This document shows positions 23,634-31,839 of a DNA stretch of 64,000 nucleotides, piece after piece; positions within the stretch are counted from its first letter, which is position 1, and every line of letters starts with the position of its first letter. The position numbers and the translations under genes are program-made. Under the pieces are notes generated by a model. That model was not told the origin of the DNA and ran no database searches. It saw only the letters and a program-made list of their open reading frames with translations. Source of the DNA: Aristaeella lactis (GTDB taxonomy: Bacteria > Bacillota > Clostridia > Christensenellales > Aristaeellaceae); assembly GCF_018118585.1 (NCBI RefSeq), contig NZ_CP069421.1:3224001-3288000 (forward strand), in the 5' to 3' direction.

Positions 23634-24944
23634 TTACCAGCTTTCATAACGTGCCTGCCGGTCAAGATCTCTGATTTCCATCATTTCCTGATCGGTCAGT
23701 TCAAAATCGAATACGTTATAATTCTCTGCAATATGATCGGGATCGGAAGAACCGGGGATTGTGATATACCCATCCTGAATCTGCCAGCGAAGAATGACCT
23801 GCGCCGGTGTTTTTTCGTGCGCGGCGGCGATCCGCACGATGGTTTCATTGGCGAAGTGTTCACGGGTATGGCCTCTGCCGCCGAATGGATACCAGGATTC
23901 CACCGCGATCCCGTATTGCTGTACATACTCCTGCAGCGTCTTATTCTGATAATACAGATGGTTTTCATTCTGGATCACAGCAGGCATGATCACAGCAAAG
24001 GACAGGATTTTATCCACGGCCTCCGGTGTATAATAATTGGAGATGCCGATGGAACGCACCTTGCCATCCCGCACCGCCTGTTCCATAGCGCGGTAAACCG
24101 CTTCATCGTTCCATCCGGGCTGGTGGATCAGCATCAGGTCCACGTAATCCAGGCCAAGATCCCGAAGAGAGTTATTGATGCCCTGCGCCGCATGATCATA
24201 GTCGCCGGGCATGATCTTGCTGGTGACGAAGATTTCCTTCCGGGTGACGATGCCGTCATCGATCGCCCTGCGGATGCCGCGCCCGACGCCTGTTTCATTT
24301 CCATAATACCGGGCGGTGTCAATCAGCCGCATACCGGTCTTCAGGGCAGCATAAACGGAGGCTTCCGCCTGATCATCGGAAAGCGTCCATGTGCCCAGGC
24401 CGATGACGGGCATGGAATAACCGCTGTTCAGCGTCACATCCGGAATTGTATATTCTTTTTCAACGGACAGTGCCAGTGTGATCGTCACATCATGCTGACC
24501 GAGCATTTCTTTCAGTTCAGCCTGGCTCAGATCACGGATATGTCCCAGCCGTGTATATGCCCAGGAATTGGAACCGTGGAAAACTACGAGCTGATCGCCC
24601 GAATAGAGAACGATATCACCATAATTCGTATGAGTCTGCACATCCTGGCGGGGAAGGCCGGTTCCCAACGGGCCAACCTGCTCGAATCCGCCGTACATGG
24701 ACATTTGAATCGTAAGCGGGTTTAAGGCGACCAACTCCCGGAGCGCTGCTACGGATTCGTTTTCTTCCCAGTCCACTTCAACCTGAACACCGTCAATGGA
24801 TAAAAGCAATTCTTCCTTCAGTTTTTTTCCCTCCGCTTCTGCTGCCGGGATACCCGATGCCATGACCGCACTGAATATTGCGAAGATACACAAAAGCAGC
24901 GCCGCACCCTTACTGCAGCTTCTGACCAAACTCATACGCTTCAT
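23634..24944 (-). CDS. exported aldo/keto reductase with N-terminal cyclophilin-like domain
   Basis: 436 residues. Order: signal peptide (core GAALLLCIFAIFSAVMASG), cyclophilin-like domain (about 45-160; MYGGFEQVGPLGTGLP, YGDIVLYSGDQLVVFHGSNSW), and a complete aldo/keto reductase (about 170-430). The catalytic tetrad can be read: Asp and Tyr in LIDTARYYGNE, Lys in VTSKI, His in LMLIHQP; IPGSS near the end contacts NADP(H). The ATG at 24944 has GAGGAG 4 bases upstream and overlaps the preceding reductase gene by 35 bases. An NADPH enzyme with an export signal is odd, because the cofactor is cytoplasmic. Confidence 0.85.
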   Translation of the reverse strand: MKRMSLVRSCSKGAALLLCIFAIFSAVMASGIPAAEAEGKKLKEELLLSIDGVQVEVDWEENESVAALRELVALNPLTIQMSMYGGFEQVGPLGTGLPRQDVQTHTNYGDIVLYSGDQLVVFHGSNSWAYTRLGHIRDLSQAELKEMLGQHDVTITLALSVEKEYTIPDVTLNSGYSMPVIGLGTWTLSDDQAEASVYAALKTGMRLIDTARYYGNETGVGRGIRRAIDDGIVTRKEIFVTSKIMPGDYDHAAQGINNSLRDLGLDYVDLMLIHQPGWNDEAVYRAMEQAVRDGKVRSIGISNYYTPEAVDKILSFAVIMPAVIQNENHLYYQNKTLQEYVQQYGIAVESWYPFGGRGHTREHFANETIVRIAAAHEKTPAQVILRWQIQDGYITIPGSSDPDHIAENYNVFDFELTDQEMMEIRDLDRQARYESW

Positions 24945-25452
24945 GCTGCTCCTCATTTCTGCCGGACGCTTCCGCCGGGCTGTTGATTCCGCCGCAGAAC
25001 AGTGATCCGGCAAAACCTGCCTTCTCAAAGCAGTCGACCCAGCCTTGCAGGCCGCTAACGGCTTTTTCAGGGACAAACGCTTCATCTTCTGCTGCGACTG
25101 AAAGCATGTATACTTTCCGGAACCGATAGTCTGCCGAGTACAGGGGATTGAGACGGTCAAGCAGCGTTTTCATCTGTCCGCTCATCTCATAGTAATAGAT
25201 GGGCGTTACAAAAACCAATGTGTCTGCATTTATCGCTTTTTCAGCGATCGCAGCGGCGTCGTCATTCTGCACGCACTTTTGTGTTTTCTGGCAAGCCAGA
25301 CAACCCCGGCAGAATCCGATCGTTTTCCCCTTCAGGCTGATACATTCCACCTGATGCCCCGCGTCCCTTGCCCCGGCGGCCATCTGTTCGGCAAGGATGT
25401 CCGAATTGCTCTTTGCGCGAAGACTGGTTGTAATGATAAGAATACGGCTCAT
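24910..25452 (-). CDS. flavodoxin-fold NAD(P)H-dependent oxidoreductase
   Basis: 180 residues: FMN loop ITTSLRAKSNSDILAEQM, cysteine motif FCRGCLACQKTQKC, and VFVTPIYYYEMSGQMKTLLDR. It belongs to the NADPH-dependent FMN reductase family common in anaerobes. Its start overlaps the stop of the upstream hydrolase gene (ATGA), so the two are translationally coupled. It probably reduces quinones or flavins in the same pathway as the aldo/keto reductase. Confidence 0.87.
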   Translation of the reverse strand: MSRILIITTSLRAKSNSDILAEQMAAGARDAGHQVECISLKGKTIGFCRGCLACQKTQKCVQNDDAAAIAEKAINADTLVFVTPIYYYEMSGQMKTLLDRLNPLYSADYRFRKVYMLSVAAEDEAFVPEKAVSGLQGWVDCFEKAGFAGSLFCGGINSPAEASGRNEEQHEAYEFGQKLQ

Positions 25453-26441
25453 TTCAAATACTCCTTAAAGAAACGTTCCAGCTTATCAAAGGGAATGACA
25501 TCCGCCCGGTCATAGAGGTCGGTATGCACTGCGCCGGGAATGATCATCAGTTCCTTGTTATCGGCGTATTTGCTGTCCTTTATCATGGCGGCAAAGGCAT
25601 CCCGGCTGAAATAGCAGGAGTGGGCTTTTTCACCATGAACGATCAGCACAGCGCTGCGAATTTCATGGGTGTAGCTGAGCTGCGGCATGTTCATGAAGGA
25701 CATGGTGCCGATCTTATTCCAGCCGCCGTTGGAGTTGAGACTGCGGGGATGATAACCGCGGGGCGTTTTGTAATAGGCGTGGTAATCTTTTACAAAGAAC
25801 GGCGCGTCCTCCGGCAATGGGTCCACCACGCCGCCGCCCAGTTCATAGAATCCGTTGCGATAATCAATGACGCGCTGGGCGTTCAGAGCTTCCCGGGCAG
25901 CATACCGGGCATCCTCATCCAGAGAGTCAAAATACCCGTTGGCATTCACACGGCTCATATCATACATGGTCATGGCGGCGGTGGCCTTTACGCGGGTATC
26001 AATGGCTGCCGTATTCAGGGCAAGACCGCCCCAGCCGCAGATGCCGATGATGCCGATACGATCCGGATCCACATTTTCCTGTACGGACAGGAAATCCACC
26101 GCTGCCTGAAAATCTTCCGTGTTAATGTCGGGAGAAGCCATGTACCGGGGCTGTCCGCCGCTTTCCCCGGTGAAGGAGGGATCGAAGGCGATGGTCAGAA
26201 AACCGCGCTCCGCCATAGTCTGTGCATACAGCCCGGAGCACTGTTCCTTGACTGCACCGAAGGGACCGCAGACAGCGATCGCCGGGAGCCTTCGTTCTTT
26301 AACTTTGGGTACATACATGTCCGCTGCCAGCGTGATGCCATAGCGGTTCACAAAGGTCACCTTGCAATGATCCACCTTGTCGCTTTCAGCGAATGTTTTG
26401 TCCCATTCCCGGGTCAGATGCAGCGTTTCTGTTTTCATCAT
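25449..26441 (-). CDS. alpha/beta hydrolase (YcjY/dienelactone-hydrolase-like)
   Basis: 330 residues. The nucleophile elbow reads GICGWGG, so the central residue is Cys rather than Ser, as in dienelactone hydrolases. ADMYVPKVKERRLPAI and FDPSFTGESGG are typical of the YcjY-like group. His is in IIPGAVHTDLYD and Asp probably in the YDRADVIPFD region. The start at 26441 (ATGATG) has AAGGAG 9 bases upstream. First enzyme gene of the minus-strand reductase operon; the substrate is unknown. Confidence 0.82.
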   Translation of the reverse strand: MMKTETLHLTREWDKTFAESDKVDHCKVTFVNRYGITLAADMYVPKVKERRLPAIAVCGPFGAVKEQCSGLYAQTMAERGFLTIAFDPSFTGESGGQPRYMASPDINTEDFQAAVDFLSVQENVDPDRIGIIGICGWGGLALNTAAIDTRVKATAAMTMYDMSRVNANGYFDSLDEDARYAAREALNAQRVIDYRNGFYELGGGVVDPLPEDAPFFVKDYHAYYKTPRGYHPRSLNSNGGWNKIGTMSFMNMPQLSYTHEIRSAVLIVHGEKAHSCYFSRDAFAAMIKDSKYADNKELMIIPGAVHTDLYDRADVIPFDKLERFFKEYLK

Positions 26442-26572
26442 GGTTTTATTCTCCTTAATCTGTATATCACAAATGGTTTTCATGATTGCCGGCTGGCCTT
26501 TGTGATTTCGTCAAGCCCGATATGGGGATTCCTGTATCGTTCCATTGCGCTGTTTTCCTTCCGTTTGATCAG

Positions 26573-26785
26573 TCACCGTTTTTCCGTCTCACGGATCAGC
26601 CAGTCCAACTGATCAATCTTCCTTTGGCAGCTGTGCAGCTCGTCCATCAGCTCACAGCGGAGCACCCTGAGCTTTTTCCTGGCTTCATCCCTGCGATTGG
26701 CTTCCAGAAGTGCTGCCACGAAATCTGCATTTTCCCTGTTCAGCCCGATATCAGCCATGCACTGTTTTGCAGTTTCTGCCTGCAT
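26573..26785 (-). CDS. small helical protein of unknown function
   Basis: 70 residues (MQAETAKQCMADIGLNREN...), mostly charged helix, with LRCELMDELHSCQRKIDQLD near the C-terminus. Similar short proteins stand beside oxidoreductase operons in gut Clostridia, as I recall. The start is uncertain: an in-frame ATG at 26824 also exists; neither has a strong binding site, though GGGGTGG precedes 26785. It lies between the hydrolase gene and the divergent LysR gene. Confidence 0.6.
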   Translation of the reverse strand: MQAETAKQCMADIGLNRENADFVAALLEANRRDEARKKLRVLRCELMDELHSCQRKIDQLDWLIRETEKR

Positions 26786-26858
26786 TGCTTTCACCACCCC
26801 GGTTCTGTCTCCTGGCACAATCATATGATAACAGCTTGCTGGATCTCATGCTAATGGT

Positions 26859-26880
26859 TATAATGAATATCAAGATATTC
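26859..26880 (+). promoter_or_regulatory. lysR promoter -10 and LysR-type operator
   Basis: TATAAT at 26859-26864 is followed directly by the palindrome GAATATC-AA-GATATTC (26865-26880), which contains the T-N11-A form of LysR boxes. It lies 27 bases before the lysR start and opposite the reductase operon. Confidence 0.65.
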
Positions 26881-26906
26881 TATTTTGGCATATCATGGAG
26901 GGGATT

Positions 26907-27785
26907 ATGGAGATCAGAATGCTGCGCTATTTTCTTGCTGTCGCGCGGGAGGAGAATATGACACGGGCTGCGGAGCAGCTGCATGTCACCCAGCCTACCC
27001 TGTCCAAGACGCTGAAAGCACTGGAAGATGAGCTCGGGGAAAAGCTTTTTACACGCCACAGCTTTAGCATCCGGCTGACGGAGGAAGGCGTACTGCTGCG
27101 CAACCGGGCGGAGGATCTGGTCGGTATGGCGGATAAGATCGCACAGGAATTTGTGACGCTGGATGATATCAAGGGCGGGGATATTTATCTGGGATTGGCG
27201 GAATCCTATCAGATCAGGCTTCTTGCCCGGGCTATCCGCGAATTCCGGACGCAATATCCGGCACTGCGGTATCACATTACCAGCGGGGATACGGAGCAGG
27301 TAACTGAAAAGCTGGACAAAGGGCTGCTGGACTTTGCTGTGCTGGTGGAAGAACCGGACAGAGCCAGATATGAAGCACTGATCTTTCCCCGGACGGATAT
27401 ATGGGGCCTGGTTTTTCCGGCAGATAATCCCCTGGCAGAGAAAAAAGCCATCACAGTGGATGACTTGATCGACCTGCCCCTGTTCTGCTCGGAACAAAGC
27501 TGGAAGAACGATCTTCCCAGATGGTGCGGAGACAGGATGCAGGAGCTGCGGCTGGAGGGATCCTTCCGGTTATCATACAACGGGTCCTTGTTTGCGATGG
27601 AGGGACTGGGCTATCTGCTGACTTTTGAACGTCTGATCGATACGTCGCCCGATTCCGGACTGGTTTTTCGTCCTCTCACGCCAACACTTGAAAACAAACT
27701 GTATCTGGTCTGGAAAAAGTACCAGACGCTTTCGCCGATCGCAGAACGGTTTCTAAAACACCTGCAAACAAGTTTCACATCATAA
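26907..27785 (+). CDS. LysR-family transcriptional regulator
   Basis: 292 residues. Helix-turn-helix MEIRMLRYFLAVAREENMTR / LHVTQPTLSKTLKALEDELG, then a periplasmic-binding-like effector domain (about 90-290) with IYLGLAESYQIRLLARAI. The ATG at 26907 has GGAGGGG 5 bases upstream; an ATG at 26895 overlaps that site. Divergent from the hydrolase-reductase operon, which it presumably controls. Confidence 0.9.
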   Translation: MEIRMLRYFLAVAREENMTRAAEQLHVTQPTLSKTLKALEDELGEKLFTRHSFSIRLTEEGVLLRNRAEDLVGMADKIAQEFVTLDDIKGGDIYLGLAESYQIRLLARAIREFRTQYPALRYHITSGDTEQVTEKLDKGLLDFAVLVEEPDRARYEALIFPRTDIWGLVFPADNPLAEKKAITVDDLIDLPLFCSEQSWKNDLPRWCGDRMQELRLEGSFRLSYNGSLFAMEGLGYLLTFERLIDTSPDSGLVFRPLTPTLENKLYLVWKKYQTLSPIAERFLKHLQTSFTS

Positions 27786-27813
27786 TATCCTTGTAAAGGT
27801 GCAGGCACCTGCG

Positions 27814-27841
27814 TGGTTACGGACGCGGAAAACATGGTAAA
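27814..27841. repeat. intergenic repeat, copy 2
   Basis: 28 bases nearly identical to 23548-23574 (one extra A), 29 bases after the lysR stop codon. Confidence 0.6.
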
Positions 27842-27930
27842 AGACCGGAACGCGGGAAAACCGTGATTTCCGACACTGCCGGGCACCATTATTCCACGCC
27901 CCTCTTCGGCGTGTAAACAGTTCCGTCAAA

Positions 27931-27964
27931 AAACCGCCTTCCGAAAGAAAGGCGGCTTTTTGCA
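27931..27964. terminator. bidirectional terminator between lysR and antiporter genes
   Basis: A 7-bp stem CCGCCTT/AAGGCGG (27934-27940, 27949-27955) with A6 on one side and CTTTTT on the other. Confidence 0.75.
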
Positions 27965-27975
27965 GTCCGGGCAGA

Positions 27976-29298
27976 TTATTTCCGGAAGGCGGCAGGCACC
28001 GGTTTGGCAGCCTCCTGCACTTCTTTTGTCCGGCGGGAAGCAACCTCATCCGGCATTCTCCGGATATCCCCGGCTCTGGTCAGGGCCCACTTGGTCAGGC
28101 TCGGTCCCACCAGTTCATAGACCAGCACGGAGAAAAGAACAATATTCCGGACCAGCGTGCCGTCGGTTCCGCCCAGCACCCGGTAGGCTGTGGCGCACAT
28201 ACCCAGGGCCACGCCGGCCTGGGGCAGCAGCGTGATGCCCAGGTATTTCCGGACAGGTTCGGGACTGTGAACCATGGAGGAGGACAGGCCGGCACCCAGG
28301 TATTTACCAAGCGACCGGGCAATGATATATACCACGCCGACCAGGAGTACGGCGGGATCACCGAAGACCTGAAACTTCAGTGCCGCGCCGCTGAGCACAA
28401 AGAACAGGGTAACAGCCGGGCCGGACCAGCGGTCCGCCTGCAGCATCAGGTCCTCGCTGAGAGGGCAGAAATTGCAGAACACCGTGCCCAGCATCATACA
28501 GACCAGCAGGGAGGAAAAACCGAAGGTGAAGGAACCCACCGGGATCTTCAGCTGGCTGACGGCAACCGTCAGGATGACGCTGCCGACAATGAGGGCGTTC
28601 CGGTTCCGGTGGGAATGGAAAAAGCGCTCCAGCCAGGTCAGCACCAGGCCTACCAGTCCGCCGAAGGCGAGAGACAGGAGTACCTCCATGAGCGGTTCCA
28701 GGATCAGGGCAGCGATATCGGTATCTCCGTTTTTCAGGGACTGCGCGATGCCGAAGGAAATGGCAAAGATGACCAGGCCTACCGCGTCATCCAGGGCAAC
28801 CACCGGCAGCAGCACATCCGTCACCGGTCCTTTGGCTTTGTACTGGCGGACTACCATCAGGGTGGCGGCCGGGGCGGTGGCCGCAGCGATTGCGCCCAGG
28901 GTTACAGCTACGGGCATAGGCAGGAGGTCCGGCATGATAAAGTGCAGGGCAATCAGCGCCGCGTCCACGCACAGGGTGGCAAAGCAGGCCTGGATGATGC
29001 CGATCACCGTAGCCTGTTTGCCCGTCTGCTTCAGGGCTGAAAGGCGAAACTCATGGCCGATGGCGAAGGCAATGAAGCCCAGGGCAACATCCGAGATCAT
29101 CGAAAGGGAATCCACCTGCTCAAAGGTATTGAAACCCACGCACGGAATTCCCAGCCGTCCCAGGACACAGGGGCCGATCAGCACGCCGGTCACCAGGTAG
29201 GCGGTAACGTCAGGGAGATGGAATTTATCAAACAGACGGGTCATCAGCAATCCGGAGAAAAGGGCAATCGCAATCAGCAGAAGTGTTTGCATAGGCAT
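27976..29298 (-). CDS. Kef/NhaP-type cation:proton antiporter
   Basis: 440-residue membrane protein of the CPA2 family with about 12 helices. Diagnostic parts: LPDVTAYLVTGVLIGPCVLG, IGHEFRLSALK, TLGAIAAATAPAATLM, the ALDDAVGLVIFAISFG segment with the ion-binding DD pair, and LLPQAGVALGMC near the C-terminus. It lacks the C-terminal TrkA-N domain of true KefB. Start: ATG at 29298, with AAAGG 9 bases upstream. It is preceded by a structured leader RNA with a terminator, so expression probably responds to an ion or nucleotide signal. Confidence 0.88.
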   Translation of the reverse strand: MPMQTLLLIAIALFSGLLMTRLFDKFHLPDVTAYLVTGVLIGPCVLGRLGIPCVGFNTFEQVDSLSMISDVALGFIAFAIGHEFRLSALKQTGKQATVIGIIQACFATLCVDAALIALHFIMPDLLPMPVAVTLGAIAAATAPAATLMVVRQYKAKGPVTDVLLPVVALDDAVGLVIFAISFGIAQSLKNGDTDIAALILEPLMEVLLSLAFGGLVGLVLTWLERFFHSHRNRNALIVGSVILTVAVSQLKIPVGSFTFGFSSLLVCMMLGTVFCNFCPLSEDLMLQADRWSGPAVTLFFVLSGAALKFQVFGDPAVLLVGVVYIIARSLGKYLGAGLSSSMVHSPEPVRKYLGITLLPQAGVALGMCATAYRVLGGTDGTLVRNIVLFSVLVYELVGPSLTKWALTRAGDIRRMPDEVASRRTKEVQEAAKPVPAAFRK

Positions 29299-29318
29299 TG
29301 ATCGCATCCTTTCATATG

Positions 29319-29451
29319 AAAAGGCTCACCATGTATCCATGATGAGCCGTGACGCCGTTCTGTCTGATCAGCGATCGGCCGCCCATCCGATGGTGAAGTC
29401 TCATCGAGCACAGGGACGGTGGTTTGTTGGATCGCTGTTCCTTTGTTCGGC
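29319..29451 (-). ncRNA. structured leader RNA with terminator (candidate ion-sensing riboswitch, class not assigned)
   Basis: The leader of the antiporter gene folds into nested stems on the minus strand: P1 GCCG/CGGC (29448-29451 with 29354-29357), P2 CAGCGATC/GATCGCTG (29430-29437 with 29369-29376), P3 CCGTCC/GGGCGG (29414-29419 with 29379-29384), P4 CGATG/CATCG (29402-29406 with 29388-29392). P1 and P2 flank a large purine-rich internal loop (AACAAAGGAA opposite ATCAGACAGAA). A hairpin GGCTCA..TGAGCC (29323-29348) followed by TTTT then forms a terminator just before the gene. A Na+-I (DUF1646) or related riboswitch is possible; I cannot confirm the consensus. Confidence 0.65.
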
Positions 29452-29455
29452 ACCT

Positions 29456-29483
29456 ATTATAATCCTGCAAACAGGGTTGTCAA
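29456..29483 (-). promoter_or_regulatory. promoter of the antiporter leader
   Basis: On the minus strand: TTGACA (29478-29483), 16 bases, TATAAT (29456-29461). It overlaps the 3' end of the DUF1848 gene. Confidence 0.85.
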
Positions 29484-30424
29484 GAGAATGAAAACGGTAA
29501 ATCCATGCATATCTGGGAATCGATCCAGCTTTCCTGCATGGCTTCATGCACCTGATCTTCCGGCTGTAAATGCCCGATCAGCAACGGGGATTCCGGGTCG
29601 TGCAGGGTCATGTTTCTCCTGACGGTATCAGCGTCATAATTCGCATAACAGTACCGGCACAGATGGCCGCAGGTGTTGTATGCTCCTATATCTCCGCCCA
29701 GATAACAGGCACATTCCTTCCGGGCCGGCGCTGTTTTGGGGACCTTCAGCCGCTGATGGAGCGCCTGCTCATAGGCGGCGATTGTCATGCATCCGCTGCA
29801 GTCCGCACCGAAAGCTGCAAGGTCGTTTCCCTCTCCGCAGGGACGGATCGTCATACCGTATGCTTTCCCGATCTCAATAAACGTCTTTCCCAGCAGGAGC
29901 CGCTGCTCCGCGGTGACCTGCCTGGCCTCCGGAAAATTACGCCTTGTTTTCTCATACAGGTCGATAAAGCTGATCACTGCTGTCCGCGTATATCCGGACA
30001 GCGCTTTGGCCATATACTCAAATGCTTTGAAGTGACGTTCAACCGGATACTTATCGCTGATGAAGACCGGATCATACCGCCATCCCATGCTGTCCACGCC
30101 AACTGTATCAGACAGGCGTTTGAAACTCTCCAGTACATTCCGTTTGTCCGGAACGTGCGGTTCGATCTCTTTCCCGTATGGCGTAATTGTCACAAACCAG
30201 TATTGCCCATAGGGACGGAGCAGGTCCATATGCGGAAGCATCGGTGCCGGATTCTTCGTGCAGAAGCCGATCAGATCCACGACATCCGGTGAAAGTTTGT
30301 ATCGGGTGACCGAACGGGGATTGTATGGATTGCGGACCAGCACAAACCCGGCCTTCAGCCGGTTCACCAACCAGTCAGAATAGAAGGCCGGGATATCTGT
30401 GCGCATTCCTGTGTTGATGATCAT
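29480..30424 (-). CDS. DUF1848 family protein (putative Fe-S enzyme)
   Basis: 314 residues. MRTDIPAFYSDWLVNRLKAG and VDLIGFCTKNPAPM match the DUF1848 family. Near the C-terminus CGHLCRYCYANYD places three cysteines in a radical-SAM-like CxxxCxxC spacing, but at the far end of the protein instead of the start; extra cysteines lie in FGADCSGC and KECACYLGG. The start codon overlaps the SirTM stop (ATGA), so the two are coupled. The function is unknown; a redox or radical reaction connected with ADP-ribosylation is speculation. Confidence 0.85.
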   Translation of the reverse strand: MIINTGMRTDIPAFYSDWLVNRLKAGFVLVRNPYNPRSVTRYKLSPDVVDLIGFCTKNPAPMLPHMDLLRPYGQYWFVTITPYGKEIEPHVPDKRNVLESFKRLSDTVGVDSMGWRYDPVFISDKYPVERHFKAFEYMAKALSGYTRTAVISFIDLYEKTRRNFPEARQVTAEQRLLLGKTFIEIGKAYGMTIRPCGEGNDLAAFGADCSGCMTIAAYEQALHQRLKVPKTAPARKECACYLGGDIGAYNTCGHLCRYCYANYDADTVRRNMTLHDPESPLLIGHLQPEDQVHEAMQESWIDSQICMDLPFSFS

Positions 30425-31305
30425 GATACCAACCCTTTGATGATTTCCGCGGAATCCCCGCTGATGAGAATGGATTGATCACGGATCTCATCCGGAACCC
30501 GTTCCTCTTCCATGTTCAGGCAGGCATAAATCGCGTTTTTGTTCTGATACACCTGCTGCCAGAAGTTGTATTTAATAATCCCCGGGGTGTTATAGCCTAC
30601 GCCGATCTCCAGGAAAACAACCTTCCGGCTCCGATGTTTTGTCAGCCAGATCTCATATTCCACAGCGGCGGCCTGCCAGCCTTCGTCCTCTACGAACCTG
30701 CTGTCTGAACGAAGATTCATGGTCAGGGGACGTCCGCAGTTGGGACATTTCGGCAGCAGTTCAGCCGGAATGCTCATTTTTGCTTCAGTACCTTCCGGAA
30801 TGATCAGTTCGTTATGCGCACCGATGGAATATCCCTGGGCCAGGATCATGCTCCGGATCATGCTTTCATTTTCCCATGTCTTCCGGCAGCAGGGTTTTGT
30901 GCACTGGAACAGACCGTAATCCCCCTGGGTATAGAACAGCCGCTTTTTTTCAAAGCCGGCTTTCTGGAAGCAATGGTCCACGTTGGTGGTCAGGACGAAA
31001 TAATCCTTGCCCTTCACCGCCTGAAACAGATCGCTGTAGGTGGATTTCGGCGCATCCATGTACCGATTGATCCAGATATACCGGCTCCAGTAAGCCCAGA
31101 ATTCTTCCTGCGTATTATATGGAAAAAAGCCGCCTGTATACATATCCCGGAAGCCGTACTTCCGGCTGAAATCACTGAAATACCTGTCGAAACGCTCACC
31201 GGAATACACAAATCCGGCAGCCGTGGACAACCCGGCCCCCGCACCGATGATCACAGCATCCGCCTGATCGATCTTTTCTTTCAACAACAATACTTTTTCG
31301 TCCAT
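30421..31305 (-). CDS. SirTM-class sirtuin (protein ADP-ribosyltransferase-like)
   Basis: 294 residues. The NAD-binding start is sirtuin-like (AVIIGAGAGLSTAAG), then LTTNVDHCFQKAGF. The catalytic His of ordinary sirtuins is replaced by Gln127 (FYTQGDYGLFQC), which is the mark of the SirTM class known to ADP-ribosylate rather than deacylate. Zinc-site cysteines are in CTKPCC and KCPNCG. Start: ATG at 31305 with GGAG 6 bases upstream; an ATG at 31317 has none. A zinc-type macrodomain gene lies upstream in the same direction, as in known SirTM operons, but the usual GcvH-like and LplA partners are missing. Confidence 0.88.
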   Translation of the reverse strand: MDEKVLLLKEKIDQADAVIIGAGAGLSTAAGFVYSGERFDRYFSDFSRKYGFRDMYTGGFFPYNTQEEFWAYWSRYIWINRYMDAPKSTYSDLFQAVKGKDYFVLTTNVDHCFQKAGFEKKRLFYTQGDYGLFQCTKPCCRKTWENESMIRSMILAQGYSIGAHNELIIPEGTEAKMSIPAELLPKCPNCGRPLTMNLRSDSRFVEDEGWQAAAVEYEIWLTKHRSRKVVFLEIGVGYNTPGIIKYNFWQQVYQNKNAIYACLNMEEERVPDEIRDQSILISGDSAEIIKGLVS

Positions 31306-31328
31306 GATATTCTCCATTACCGATAAAC

Positions 31329-31355
31329 ACCCCGGTGGAATAATTCCGCCGGGGT
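31329..31355 (-). other. hairpin between the small gene and the SirTM gene
   Basis: A 12-bp stem with one mismatch (ACCCCGGTGGAA/TTCCGCCGGGGT) directly upstream of SirTM. It is followed on the minus strand by GTTTATC, so it is only a weak terminator. It may adjust the ratio of the two halves of the cluster. Confidence 0.5.
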
Positions 31356-31371
31356 ATCCGGAAAGCTGTTT

Positions 31372-31713
31372 TTACTTTGCAATCGGCAGGGCGACTTTCC
31401 TGCCGTCAGCGGTTGCAAACACTCCGTCCTTTCCCTGCACCAGCGGATCGGCGTGGCTTGTGACCGCGGCCGCATTGACAGCATCATACCAGAAGCCGTT
31501 CATACCCAGGACAGCATCGTCCGGCAGGTCGAAAGTATAACCTTCCGCATTTCCGTCAGCGCCTTTTTGAATGGCGGCGATTTCGTCCTTCGTATACGGT
31601 GCGGCGGTCAGGGGATTCACAATACGCTCCCCGGCAAAATACACCCTGCCATAAAAAATGGTACCGACACCATTGATACTCACGCCATACGCCCAGTTCT
31701 TCTGCTTTTTCAT
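31372..31713 (-). CDS. small protein of unknown function in the SirTM/macrodomain cluster
   Basis: 113 residues (MKKQKNWAYGVSINGVGTIF...), no signal peptide, no cysteine, several aromatic residues (GFWYDAV, YTFDLPDD). I do not recognise the family. AAAGGAG 9 bases before the ATG supports translation. It lies between the macrodomain and sirtuin genes, 126 bases after the first and 66 before the second. Confidence 0.72.
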   Translation of the reverse strand: MKKQKNWAYGVSINGVGTIFYGRVYFAGERIVNPLTAAPYTKDEIAAIQKGADGNAEGYTFDLPDDAVLGMNGFWYDAVNAAAVTSHADPLVQGKDGVFATADGRKVALPIAK

Positions 31714-31839
31714 CTGCTTTCACTCCTTTGAGCTTCTTTCCGGCTTTTCCGCCGGCAGGTGAAGCATAAAACAGAGGAGAAGGCAAAACAAGTACGCACT
31801 TTTTTATTACATAGGCACCTTTTGGTAACCGGGCTTTTC

